Below the pieces are notes generated by a model. The model searched no databases. It was not told the DNA's origin and saw only the letters and a program-made list of their open reading frames with translations. This document shows, in pieces, positions 1-6,481 of a stretch of DNA of 7,908 nt. The position numbers were made by a program, and so were the translations under genes. The DNA is from UBA6772 sp963933205 (GTDB lineage Bacteria > Bacteroidota > Bacteroidia > Flavobacteriales > UBA7430), in NCBI GenBank assembly GCA_963933205.1, contig CAWVTK010000088.1, positions 1-7,908 on the forward strand, in the 5' to 3' direction. Each line of letters starts with the position of its first letter. Position 1 is the first letter of the stretch.

Positions 1-594
1 GGAAATAATTGCGGACCTTTATTAATTAAAAACAAAGGCGATGAAAATCCTTCGGAGGGAAGTTTAATAGCTATACCTGGTAGGTTTACCACAGCAAATT
101 TTTTGCTAAATTATGCTTATCCAACATTGCAAAATACAAAGGAATTTTTGTTTTCTGACATAGAACTTGCTTTAAAGCAAAAGGAAGTTAGTGCTGGACT
201 AATTATTCACGAAAATCGTTTTACCTACGCCGAAAGAGGTTTTGAAAAAGTTGAAGATTTAGGTGCTTATTGGGAGCGAGATACCGGAATGCCAATTCCA
301 CTTGGTGGCATAGCCGTAAAACGGAATTTAGATAGTGCTTTACAAGAAAAAATTCAAAGATTAATTCGTAAGAGTGTAGCTTATGCATTTAAAAACCCAG
401 CAGAAAGCCTTGGTTTTGTTAAAGAAAATGCACAAGAAATGGATCTTGAGGTAATGCGCAAACACATTGATTTGTATGTAAATAATTTTAGTTTAGCTCT
501 GGGTACAAAAGGAAAAGAAGCGGTTGTTGCTATGTATAATTTTTCTGTTAAAAATAAGCTCATACAAGCCACGGATAATCGTTTGTTTGTTTAA
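1..594 (+). CDS. mqnD: 1,4-dihydroxy-6-naphthoate synthase MqnD, 5'-truncated by window edge
   Basis: Partial gene: the frame is open from base 1 to the TAA at 592-594, giving 197 residues. The family is about 270-280 long, so roughly 75 N-terminal residues lie outside the window. MqnD cleaves cyclic dehypoxanthine futalosine to 1,4-dihydroxy-6-naphthoate in the cytoplasm, a step of the futalosine route to menaquinone. The fold is that of a periplasmic-binding protein. Visible family signatures are CGPLLI at the left edge, IPGRFTTANFLL (visible residues 25-36) and LIIHENRFTY. The His of the last motif (visible residue 70, bases 208-210) aligns, from memory, with the proposed catalytic His145 of the Thermus enzyme. 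GMPIPLGGIAVKR follows and is also typical. A TTG at 103 could be read as a start, but homology runs upstream of it without a break. MqnA is a related protein, but the IIHE and PLGG motifs favour MqnD. Confidence 0.9.
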   Translation, partial: GNNCGPLLIKNKGDENPSEGSLIAIPGRFTTANFLLNYAYPTLQNTKEFLFSDIELALKQKEVSAGLIIHENRFTYAERGFEKVEDLGAYWERDTGMPIPLGGIAVKRNLDSALQEKIQRLIRKSVAYAFKNPAESLGFVKENAQEMDLEVMRKHIDLYVNNFSLALGTKGKEAVVAMYNFSVKNKLIQATDNRLFV

Positions 595-653
595 AAACAG
601 TATTTACACAGAGCAGTGCCAAGCAAATTATATTCATTTTTAAAAGCAGTTTT

Positions 654-1493
654 ATGAAAATACTAAGTATAGAAACAGGGAGTTTTAAATTAGACGGTGG
701 TGCAATGTTTGGTGTAGTGCCAAAAAGTTTATGGCAAAAAACCAATCCTGCAAACGATCAGAACTTATGCCCTTGGTCTATGCGAAGTATGTTGGTAGAT
801 TATGGCGACCGAAAAGTATTGATAGATAATGGTATTGGAGATAAGCAAAGTGCTAAGTTTTTTGGGCACTTTCATTTACATGGCGATGATACACTCTTTA
901 AATCTTTAGCCAAACACGGTTACCATCCAGATGATATTACCGATGTTTTTTTAACGCACTTACATTTTGATCATTGCGGAGGGGGAGTTAAGTACAACGA
1001 AAAGGGAGAGTTAGAAACCGTTTTTAAAAACGCCACATATTGGTCTAACGAAACGCATTGGAATTTGGCTTTAAATCCGAATGACCGCGAAAAAGCTTCC
1101 TTTTTAAAAGAAAACCTAGTGCCAATAAAAGCCAGTGGTCAGTTAGATTTTATTAAAACAGACGGAATTTTCCTTCCTGGTTTTGATGTTCTTTTTGCCG
1201 ATGGCCATACAGAATCGCAAATGATACCGCATATTTCTTACAAAGATGAAACTGTTGTTTTTGCAGCAGATTTGCTTCCTTCCGTAGGACATATTCCTCT
1301 GCCTTACGTTATGGGTTACGATACAAGGCCTTTGTTAACGCTTGAAGAGAAAAAAATATTTTTAGAAACAGCTGCCGACAAAAACCACACACTCTTTTTA
1401 CAGCACGATTACTACCAATCTTGCTGCTCTGTACAACATACCGATAGAGGAGTGAAAGTGCAGGATACTTTTAATTTTGAAGAACGGTTTTAA
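654..1493 (+). CDS. MBL-fold metallo-hydrolase, substrate unknown
   Basis: Complete 279-residue protein of the metallo-beta-lactamase superfamily (glyoxalase II / lactonase-like branch), without signal peptide or membrane segment, so probably cytoplasmic. The metal site is intact: HLHFDH at 102-107, the third His in DGHTESQ (H185), the bridging Asp in AADLLP (D206) and a final His in LQHD (H251). This predicts a two-metal, probably zinc, hydrolase. The N-terminal block with GGAMFGVVP (15-23) and the YDTRPL segment (222-227) recall a conserved uncharacterised Bacteroidota family (from memory). HxHxDH with DGHT also occurs in N-acyl-homoserine lactonases and organophosphate hydrolases, so the substrate cannot be assigned. 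The start is the ATG at 654. An A/T-rich stretch precedes it without a Shine-Dalgarno motif, as is usual in the phylum. It follows mqnD by 59 bp on the same strand with no clear terminator or promoter between, so co-transcription is likely. Confidence 0.87.
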   Translation: MKILSIETGSFKLDGGAMFGVVPKSLWQKTNPANDQNLCPWSMRSMLVDYGDRKVLIDNGIGDKQSAKFFGHFHLHGDDTLFKSLAKHGYHPDDITDVFLTHLHFDHCGGGVKYNEKGELETVFKNATYWSNETHWNLALNPNDREKASFLKENLVPIKASGQLDFIKTDGIFLPGFDVLFADGHTESQMIPHISYKDETVVFAADLLPSVGHIPLPYVMGYDTRPLLTLEEKKIFLETAADKNHTLFLQHDYYQSCCSVQHTDRGVKVQDTFNFEERF

Positions 1494-1546
1494 TTCCACC
1501 AATTCGGTTTAAAGCCAAGTATAATGTGTTCTTATTCGGTAAAAAT

Positions 1547-1561
1547 CCACCTATTTGGTGG
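1547..1561 (-). terminator. Probable intrinsic terminator of purL
   Basis: On the minus strand, two bases after the purL stop codon, CCACC and GGTGG form a 5-bp stem around the loop AAATA, followed by ATTTTTACC. The stem is short but GC-rich, and the T-tract has five Ts. The plus strand reads the same hairpin followed by the broken T-rich run CCTTATTCTTTTG, so it may also stop the converging hydrolase transcript, less efficiently. The spacer between the convergent genes is only 70 bp and holds no better candidate. Confidence 0.55.
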
Positions 1562-1563
1562 CC

Positions 1564-4500
1564 TTATTCTTTTGTTTTAGCAGCAACCCAATTACGTGCA
1601 TTTACAAATGCTTCAATCCAAGGCGAAACTTCGTTGTTTTTTTCTGGGTAGTTTGCCCAGTTCCAAGGGAAAATAGAGCGTTCTGGATGAGGCATCATCA
1701 CTAGATGACGGCCATCTTTTGAAGTAATTGCTGCCGTATTAAAGTCCGATCCATTCGGGTTAGCTGGATAATTTTTATAGCTGTATTTAGAAACAATCGA
1801 GTACTCATTTTCGGGGTAAGGCATAGAGAATTTACCCTCACCATGAGCCACCCAAACACCCAATCGAGAGCCAGATAAAGTACTGAATAGCACCGAATTG
1901 TTTTCCGGTATGTCTACGTTTACAAAACCAGACTCAAATTTATGAGAGTCGTTGTGGAGCATTTTAGGCTTTTCTTTATGCTCAGGGTTTATTAATCCTA
2001 ACTCTACAAACAATTGACAACCGTTGCATATACCTAAAGAAAGTGTGTCTTCTCTTTCGAAGAAGTTTTTTAAGGCTTTTTGTGCATTTTCGTTGTATTT
2101 AAATGAGCCTGCCCATCCTTTGGCAGAACCTAATACATCGGAGTTGGAAAATCCGCCTACGGCAGCAATAAAGTTTACATCCGACAAATCCTCACGTCCG
2201 CTCATAAGGTCTGTCATGTGAATGTCTTTCACATCAAATCCTGCTAAGTAGAGTGCATAAGCCATTTCGCGTTCAGAATTTGAACCTTTTTCACGAATTA
2301 TTGCCGCCTTTAAACCGCTGGCTGTTTTTCTGTTCGGATTTAAACCCATGGCAGCTAACTGACCGCTAAACGAAGCCGGGAAGTTAAATTCTAATGGCAT
2401 GTGCTTGTAATTGTTAAAACGCTCTAAAGCTTTTTCTTCGCCACTCTGCTTGCGGTCTAATAAGTAGGAGGTTTTGTACCAAACATCCCTTAAATCGCTT
2501 ACACTTAAATTAAAGTTCAAGGCATTACTGGTAATGTTAAGTTCTGATACCTCAACTGCTTTACCAAGCGTGTGGTAAGACACATTCAGGTCTGTTAAAA
2601 TTGCATCAGCTTTAGCACTGTTATTTACTTGAAGTAAAACACCAGCATTTTCAGCAAATAACAATTTAACAATGTCTTGTTCATTCAAACAAGTTAAATC
2701 TATGTCGGCACCTAGGTTTACATCAGCAAAACACATTTCCAGCAATGCGGTAATTAAACCACCGGCAGAAATATCGTGTCCGGCCTCAACCAAGTTAGCC
2801 TTAATTAGTTTTTGTACTGCATTGAATCCATTTTTAAAAAACGCTGCATCTTTTATGTTGGGCGATTCTGTACCTACTTTATTGTTTACTTGCGCAAAAG
2901 AGCTGCCGCCTAATTTATAGGCATCTTGAGATAAGTTGATGTAGATAATTGGGGCATCTTCTTTTTTCTTTAATACCGGGCTTACCACTTGATTTATGTC
3001 ACTACATTCTCCAATGGCAGAAATAATAACCGTACCAGGAGAAACCACTTTGCTACCGTCTTTGTATTTCTGTGTCATAGACAGGCTGTCTTTTCCGGTA
3101 GGAACGTTAATTCCCAGAGAAATTGCGAAATCGCTAATTCCTTTTACGGCTTCGTACAAACGGGCATCTTCGCCTTCGTTTCTGCAAGGCCACATCCAGT
3201 TTGCGCTTAAAGAAACGCCGTTTAGATTTTCGGAAATAGGAGCGAATACCAAGTTGGTTAATGCCTCGGCAATTGCATTTCGAGAGCCTGCTACCGGATC
3301 GATTAAAGCGCTTATTGGAGCATGTCCGATTGAGGTAGCTACTCCAATTTTACCTCTGTAATCTAGAGCCATTACCCCGCAATTGTTAAGCGGTAAATGT
3401 AAAGGACCTGTATTTTGTTGCTTCGCTACTTTTCCCGAAACACATCGGTCAACTTTATTTGTTAGCCAGTCCTTACAGGCTACAGCTTCTAGTTGAAGTA
3501 CGGAGGTTATGTATTCGAAAAGCTGATCTTGGTGGTACTCTACTTTGGAAAAGTTAGCTTTCTTTTTAGTGTCTACCATTACGGTTTTTGGAGAAGAACC
3601 AAAGTAGTGCTTCAACTTCATGTCTATGGGCTTACTGCCGTCTTTAACCGACTCGAAGGAGAAGTTCATATCTCCAGTGATCTCTCCAACATTGTAAAAC
3701 GGAGCTCTTTCTCGTTCCGAAATTTTACGCAGTTCTTCTAAGTGTTTTTCGTTAATAACCAATCCCATACGCTCTTGCGATTCGTTGCCCACAATTTCTT
3801 TTGCCGACAGTGTGGAGTCGCCTATAGGTAGTGCTTCCAAATCTATTTTTCCGCCGGTTTCTTCTACCAATTCCGACAGGCAATTTAAGTGCCCACCAGC
3901 ACCGTGATCGTGAATAGAAACAATTGGGTTGTTATCACTTTCTACCATTGCTCTAATAGCATTGGCAGCCCGTTTTTGCATTTCAGGGTTGGAGCGTTGT
4001 ATTGCATTTAATTCGATGGCGTTGTCTAGCTCACCTGTATCTACAGAAGACACCGAAGAGCCTCCCATACCGATGCGGTAATTGTCGCCGCCTAAAATAA
4101 CAACCCGATCTCCTTTTTGTGGAATGTCTTTAAGGGCATCTTGGTGTTTTCCCCAGCCAATACCTCCAGCTTGCATAATTACTTTATCGTAGCCTAAGTT
4201 GTTTGCATTTTCGGTGTGCTCAAAAGTAAGTACCGAACCTGTAATTAAAGGCTGTCCAAACTTGTTTCCAAAATCAGAAGCTCCGTTGGATGCTTTAATT
4301 AAAATATCCATCGGAGTTTGGTAAAGCCAATTGCGCTCTTCCATCCCTTCTTCCCATTTACGGTCTTCTTCTTCTTCTTCTAAACGAGAGTAAGAAGTCA
4401 TGTAAACAGCGGTTCCAGCCAAAGGTAAACTTCCTTTTCCTCCGGCTAATCGGTCTCTAATTTCTCCTCCAGAACCTGTTGCTGCTCCGTTAAAAGGCTC

Positions 4501-5259
4501 TACAGTTGTAGGGAAATTATGTGTTTCTGCTTTTAAAGAGAGTACAGATTGTATTTCTTTTGTGTGGTAATAATCGGCAATGTCTTGACGCTTAGGTGAA
4601 AAAAGCTCAATTTTAGGGCCTTTTACAAAAGCAACGTTGTCTTTGTAGGCAGAGACCAAGTTGCCGCCGTTTAATTCGGATGTTTTTTTGATGAGTTTAA
4701 AAAGACTGCTTTCTTTTTCCACTCCATCTATAATAAAAGTTCCGTTAAATATTTTGTGTCTGCAGTGTTCTGAGTTTATTTGGGAGAAGCCAAAAACTTC
4801 GGAATCTGTTAATTTTCTTCCAATTTCTTGGCTAACGCTTTCGAGGTATTTTACCTCATCTTCATTTAAAGCCAATCCTTCTTGAGCATTGTATTCAGAA
4901 ATGTTTTCTATGTGAATTATTTCTTCAGGTTTTGCATCAATTGTAAACATTTTTTGATGCAAGTTTGTATATTTTACCTGCAACATGGGATCAAAAACGG
5001 CCTCTGCATCAAAAATAAAATATTCTTCAATACGATCAATTCCTTTTATGCCCATGTTCTGTGTAATTTCCACAGCATTTGTGCTCCAGGGGCTAATCAT
5101 TTCTTTTCTTGGACCTACAAAATCACCTTCAATAGTTTCCTTTTTTAGTTGTGCTGCATTGCCGAACAACCAGTGTAATTTTTCGCAATTTTCTGAACTA
5201 ATAGCTTCTTTAGTGGCTAGGGCAAATATTTGGTTTGTTCCCTTAAAGAATGAAATCAT
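1564..5259 (-). CDS. purL: Phosphoribosylformylglycinamidine synthase, single-chain PurL
   Basis: Complete 1231-residue protein. It converts FGAR, glutamine and ATP to FGAM in the fourth step of de novo purine synthesis, in the cytoplasm. It is the large single-chain type (enterobacterial PurL about 1295), not the PurS/PurQ/PurL complex. Approximate order: PurS-like N-terminal domain (1-145); linker with FGFSQINSEHCRHKIF (156-170); FGAM synthase core (205-970) with ETHNFPTTVEPFNGAATGSGG (245-265), DHGAGGHL (451-458) and HDISAGG (828-834) in its two AIRS-like halves; C-terminal class I glutaminase (983-1231). The glutaminase triad is intact: nucleophile Cys1078 in GICNGCQ, then His1191 and Glu1193 in MMPHPERS. 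All expected motifs are present, so it should be active. A Glu-rich insert (294-298) comes from a GAA repeat. The ATG at 5259 follows an A-rich leader without Shine-Dalgarno. A terminator divides it from sucD upstream. Confidence 0.98.
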   Translation of the reverse strand: MISFFKGTNQIFALATKEAISSENCEKLHWLFGNAAQLKKETIEGDFVGPRKEMISPWSTNAVEITQNMGIKGIDRIEEYFIFDAEAVFDPMLQVKYTNLHQKMFTIDAKPEEIIHIENISEYNAQEGLALNEDEVKYLESVSQEIGRKLTDSEVFGFSQINSEHCRHKIFNGTFIIDGVEKESSLFKLIKKTSELNGGNLVSAYKDNVAFVKGPKIELFSPKRQDIADYYHTKEIQSVLSLKAETHNFPTTVEPFNGAATGSGGEIRDRLAGGKGSLPLAGTAVYMTSYSRLEEEEEDRKWEEGMEERNWLYQTPMDILIKASNGASDFGNKFGQPLITGSVLTFEHTENANNLGYDKVIMQAGGIGWGKHQDALKDIPQKGDRVVILGGDNYRIGMGGSSVSSVDTGELDNAIELNAIQRSNPEMQKRAANAIRAMVESDNNPIVSIHDHGAGGHLNCLSELVEETGGKIDLEALPIGDSTLSAKEIVGNESQERMGLVINEKHLEELRKISERERAPFYNVGEITGDMNFSFESVKDGSKPIDMKLKHYFGSSPKTVMVDTKKKANFSKVEYHQDQLFEYITSVLQLEAVACKDWLTNKVDRCVSGKVAKQQNTGPLHLPLNNCGVMALDYRGKIGVATSIGHAPISALIDPVAGSRNAIAEALTNLVFAPISENLNGVSLSANWMWPCRNEGEDARLYEAVKGISDFAISLGINVPTGKDSLSMTQKYKDGSKVVSPGTVIISAIGECSDINQVVSPVLKKKEDAPIIYINLSQDAYKLGGSSFAQVNNKVGTESPNIKDAAFFKNGFNAVQKLIKANLVEAGHDISAGGLITALLEMCFADVNLGADIDLTCLNEQDIVKLLFAENAGVLLQVNNSAKADAILTDLNVSYHTLGKAVEVSELNITSNALNFNLSVSDLRDVWYKTSYLLDRKQSGEEKALERFNNYKHMPLEFNFPASFSGQLAAMGLNPNRKTASGLKAAIIREKGSNSEREMAYALYLAGFDVKDIHMTDLMSGREDLSDVNFIAAVGGFSNSDVLGSAKGWAGSFKYNENAQKALKNFFEREDTLSLGICNGCQLFVELGLINPEHKEKPKMLHNDSHKFESGFVNVDIPENNSVLFSTLSGSRLGVWVAHGEGKFSMPYPENEYSIVSKYSYKNYPANPNGSDFNTAAITSKDGRHLVMMPHPERSIFPWNWANYPEKNNEVSPWIEAFVNARNWVAAKTKE
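4364..4381. repeat. Six-unit trinucleotide repeat (TCT/AGA) inside purL
   Basis: Eighteen uninterrupted bases of TCT on the plus strand, read as GAA codons in purL, encode Glu294-Glu298. The repeat sits in the first AIRS-like half of the synthase, in a charged segment that continues with DRKWEEGMEERNW. Gain or loss of units would stay in frame. Confidence 0.9.
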
Positions 5260-5290
5260 AGGTAGTTATTTTGGTTGCTGTTATTGGGAG

Positions 5291-5325
5291 CAAAATTAGG
5301 TATTTTTTGGGAAATATAAGACAAA
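5291..5325 (-). promoter_or_regulatory. Probable purL promoter of the Bacteroidota type
   Basis: Read on the minus strand, TAATTTTG (5298 down to 5291) matches the -7 consensus TAnnTTTG exactly. TTTG (5325 down to 5322) is a possible -33 element with a 23-bp spacer, at the long end of the accepted range. Transcription would start near 5285, leaving a leader of about 25 nt before the ATG at 5259, too short for a riboswitch. The -33 element falls in the T-tract of the sucD terminator. Confidence 0.45.
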
Positions 5326-5352
5326 AAAAAGCTCCGATAAACGGAGCTTTTT
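5323..5352 (-). terminator. Strong intrinsic terminator of sucD
   Basis: On the minus strand, AAAAAGCTCCG pairs with CGGAGCTTTTT (5352-5342 with 5336-5326), an 11-bp perfect stem around the loop TTTAT. The T run continues to eight Ts (5330-5323). It lies about 20 bp after the sucD stop codon and 64 bp before the purL start. This is the clearest terminator in the window and implies that sucD and purL are transcribed separately. The A-rich other side gives a plus-strand hairpin with a five-T tail, but no plus-strand gene ends here. Confidence 0.87.
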
Positions 5353-5371
5353 AATTATGTAAACAGAAGTG

Positions 5372-6241
5372 TTATGCAAGAACTTCTTTCATTTTAGAAC
5401 CTAAATCTGCAGGAGACACCACTACGTGTATTCCGCATTCTGTCATTATTTTCATTTTTGCTTCGGCAGTATCTTCATCGCCACCTACAATTGCACCAGC
5501 GTGGCCCATTGTTCTGCCTTTAGGAGCTGTTTGCCCGGCTATAAAACCAACTACTGGTTTTGTGCCGTGTTCTTTAATCCAACGCGCTGCATCGGCTTCC
5601 ATAGTACCGCCAATTTCACCAATCATAATGATTCCTTCTGTTGCAGGGTCGTTCATTAATAATTCTACGGCTTCTTTGGTTGTTGTTCCAATAATTGGGT
5701 CTCCACCAATACCAATAGCAGTGGTGATACCTAAACCAGCTTTTACAACCTGGTCTGCAGCTTCGTAAGTTAAGGTACCCGATTTAGAAACGACACCGAT
5801 TGTACCTGGTTTGAATACAAAGCCTGGCATAATACCACATTTTGCTCCATCTGGTGTAATTACACCCGGACAGTTAGGTCCAATTAAACGACAGTCGATG
5901 TTTGAAATATAGCTTTTTACAGTAACCATGTCCTTTGTAGGAACGCCTTCTGTAATGCAAATAATAACTTTTATTCCAGCATCGGCAGCTTCCATAATGG
6001 CATCAGCAGCAAAAGCTGGCGGAACAAATATGAGCGTGGTATCTGCTTGTGCATTTTTAACCGCATCAGCAACTGTGTTAAATACAGGACGGTCTAAGTG
6101 GCTTTGGCCGCCTTTTCCTGGTGTTACACCTCCAACAACGTTGGTTCCGTATTCTATCATCTGAGAGGCGTGATATGTACCTTCTTTACCTGTAAATCCT
6201 TGAATAATTACTCGAGAATCTTTGTTTACTAATACACTCAT
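5372..6241 (-). CDS. sucD: Succinyl-CoA synthetase (succinate-CoA ligase) subunit alpha
   Basis: Complete 289-residue protein, the same length as E. coli SucD. With the beta subunit SucC it interconverts succinyl-CoA plus ADP or GDP plus phosphate and succinate plus ATP or GTP in the TCA cycle. Visible features: N-terminal CoA-binding Rossmann domain with GFTGKEGTYHA (15-25) and GGVTPGKGG (37-45); ITEGVP (96-101); GPNCPG (121-126); and a C-terminal ligase domain with GIGGDPIIGT (177-186), GEIGG (208-212) and TMGHAGA. In the last motif His247 is the phosphohistidine, equivalent to His246 of E. coli. No sucC is adjacent; separate sucC and sucD loci are common in Bacteroidota. The ATG at 6241 is preceded by an A-rich leader ending GACGACAA, without Shine-Dalgarno. 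It has its own promoter and a strong terminator, so it is probably monocistronic. Confidence 0.97.
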   Translation of the reverse strand: MSVLVNKDSRVIIQGFTGKEGTYHASQMIEYGTNVVGGVTPGKGGQSHLDRPVFNTVADAVKNAQADTTLIFVPPAFAADAIMEAADAGIKVIICITEGVPTKDMVTVKSYISNIDCRLIGPNCPGVITPDGAKCGIMPGFVFKPGTIGVVSKSGTLTYEAADQVVKAGLGITTAIGIGGDPIIGTTTKEAVELLMNDPATEGIIMIGEIGGTMEADAARWIKEHGTKPVVGFIAGQTAPKGRTMGHAGAIVGGDEDTAEAKMKIMTECGIHVVVSPADLGSKMKEVLA

Positions 6242-6252
6242 TTGTCGTCTTT

Positions 6253-6277
6253 TTTTCGAAAATTTTTCGTTGCGAAA
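6253..6277. repeat. Nested palindromes over the sucD promoter and leader
   Basis: Overlapping inverted repeats lie back to back. TTTTCGAAAA (6253-6262) is a perfect palindrome. CGAAAA (6257-6262) pairs with TTTTCG (6264-6269) around a single T. TTTCG (6265-6269) pairs with CGAAA (6273-6277) around TTG. The middle arm can therefore pair with either neighbour. The repeats cover the -7 element, the predicted transcription start and the 5' leader of sucD. They could be an operator or an alternative-hairpin leader, or simply a result of A/T richness. Confidence 0.5.
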
Positions 6278-6303
6278 TTATAACTTTATCATAGAAGAAT
6301 CAA
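6273..6303 (-). promoter_or_regulatory. Probable sucD promoter of the Bacteroidota type
   Basis: On the minus strand, TAATTTCG (6280 down to 6273) fits the -7 consensus TAnnTTTG with one mismatch. TTG (6303 down to 6301) lies 20 bp upstream as a -33 element, which is ideal spacing. The predicted start near 6267 gives a leader of about 25 nt. Confidence 0.42.
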
Positions 6304-6389
6304 GAAAAAGCAAAGGGATTTACCAAATAGATGTTTTCTGTTTTTACAGACTTCATTTAAATCAATTTATTGTTGAGCTGCCAAACTTT

Positions 6390-6414
6390 AAGAAGGAACC
6401 CTTTCTTTTTTTTT
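6390..6414 (+). terminator. Terminator-like hairpin with no gene upstream on its strand
   Basis: AAGAAGG (6390-6396) pairs with CCTTTCTT (6400-6407) around AAC, giving 7 bp with one bulged T. It is followed by seven further Ts. A second small hairpin, TCTGT-TTTT-ACAGA, lies at 6337-6350. No plus-strand gene precedes them, since sucD is divergent. They could mark the end of a short RNA, or an attenuator if mnmE has a distal promoter. The hairpin is weak and may be chance. Confidence 0.25.
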
Positions 6415-6458
6415 GTGCTAAAAAGTTGCTTCTAGACTTTCTATTGACAGACATTGCT

Positions 6459-6466
6459 TATTTTTG
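6459..6466 (+). promoter_or_regulatory. Probable mnmE promoter -7 element
   Basis: TATTTTTG matches TAnnTTTG exactly and ends 15 bp before the mnmE ATG, which implies a very short leader of about 10 nt. There is no good -33 TTG at the normal distance; the nearest is TTTC at 6438-6441 with a 17-bp spacer. This also argues against the in-frame TTG at 6464 as a start, because it falls inside the element. Confidence 0.45.
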
Positions 6467-6481
6467 TTCAAATTTATTTTG

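Noticed and set aside
103..105. TTG as the start of mqnD
   Set aside because: The frame stays open to base 1 and the upstream residues, including CGPLLI and IPGRFTT, belong to the MqnD family. The true start is outside the window.
654..1493. Naming the MBL-fold protein an N-acyl-homoserine lactonase
   Set aside because: The HLHFDH and DGHT motifs are shared by many MBL hydrolases. Nothing visible fixes lactone specificity.
2672..5148. Plus-strand open frames of 65-121 codons at 2672-2920, 2996-3361, 3493-3741 and 4882-5148
   Set aside because: All lie wholly inside purL, whose motifs are continuous on the other strand. Their translations show no recognisable domains and no initiation context.
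5260..5290. A purine-responsive riboswitch or leader before purL
   Set aside because: The space between the predicted transcription start and the ATG is only about 25 nt and holds no folded element.
6444..6449. TTGACA, a perfect classical sigma-70 -35 box upstream of mnmE
   Set aside because: No TATAAT-like -10 lies 16-18 bp downstream, and the spacing (12 bp) is too short to serve as the -33 of the Bacteroidota -7 element at 6459.
6464..6466. TTG as the start of mnmE
   Set aside because: It falls within the predicted -7 element and adds six residues absent from the family. The ATG at 6482 gives the canonical N-terminus.
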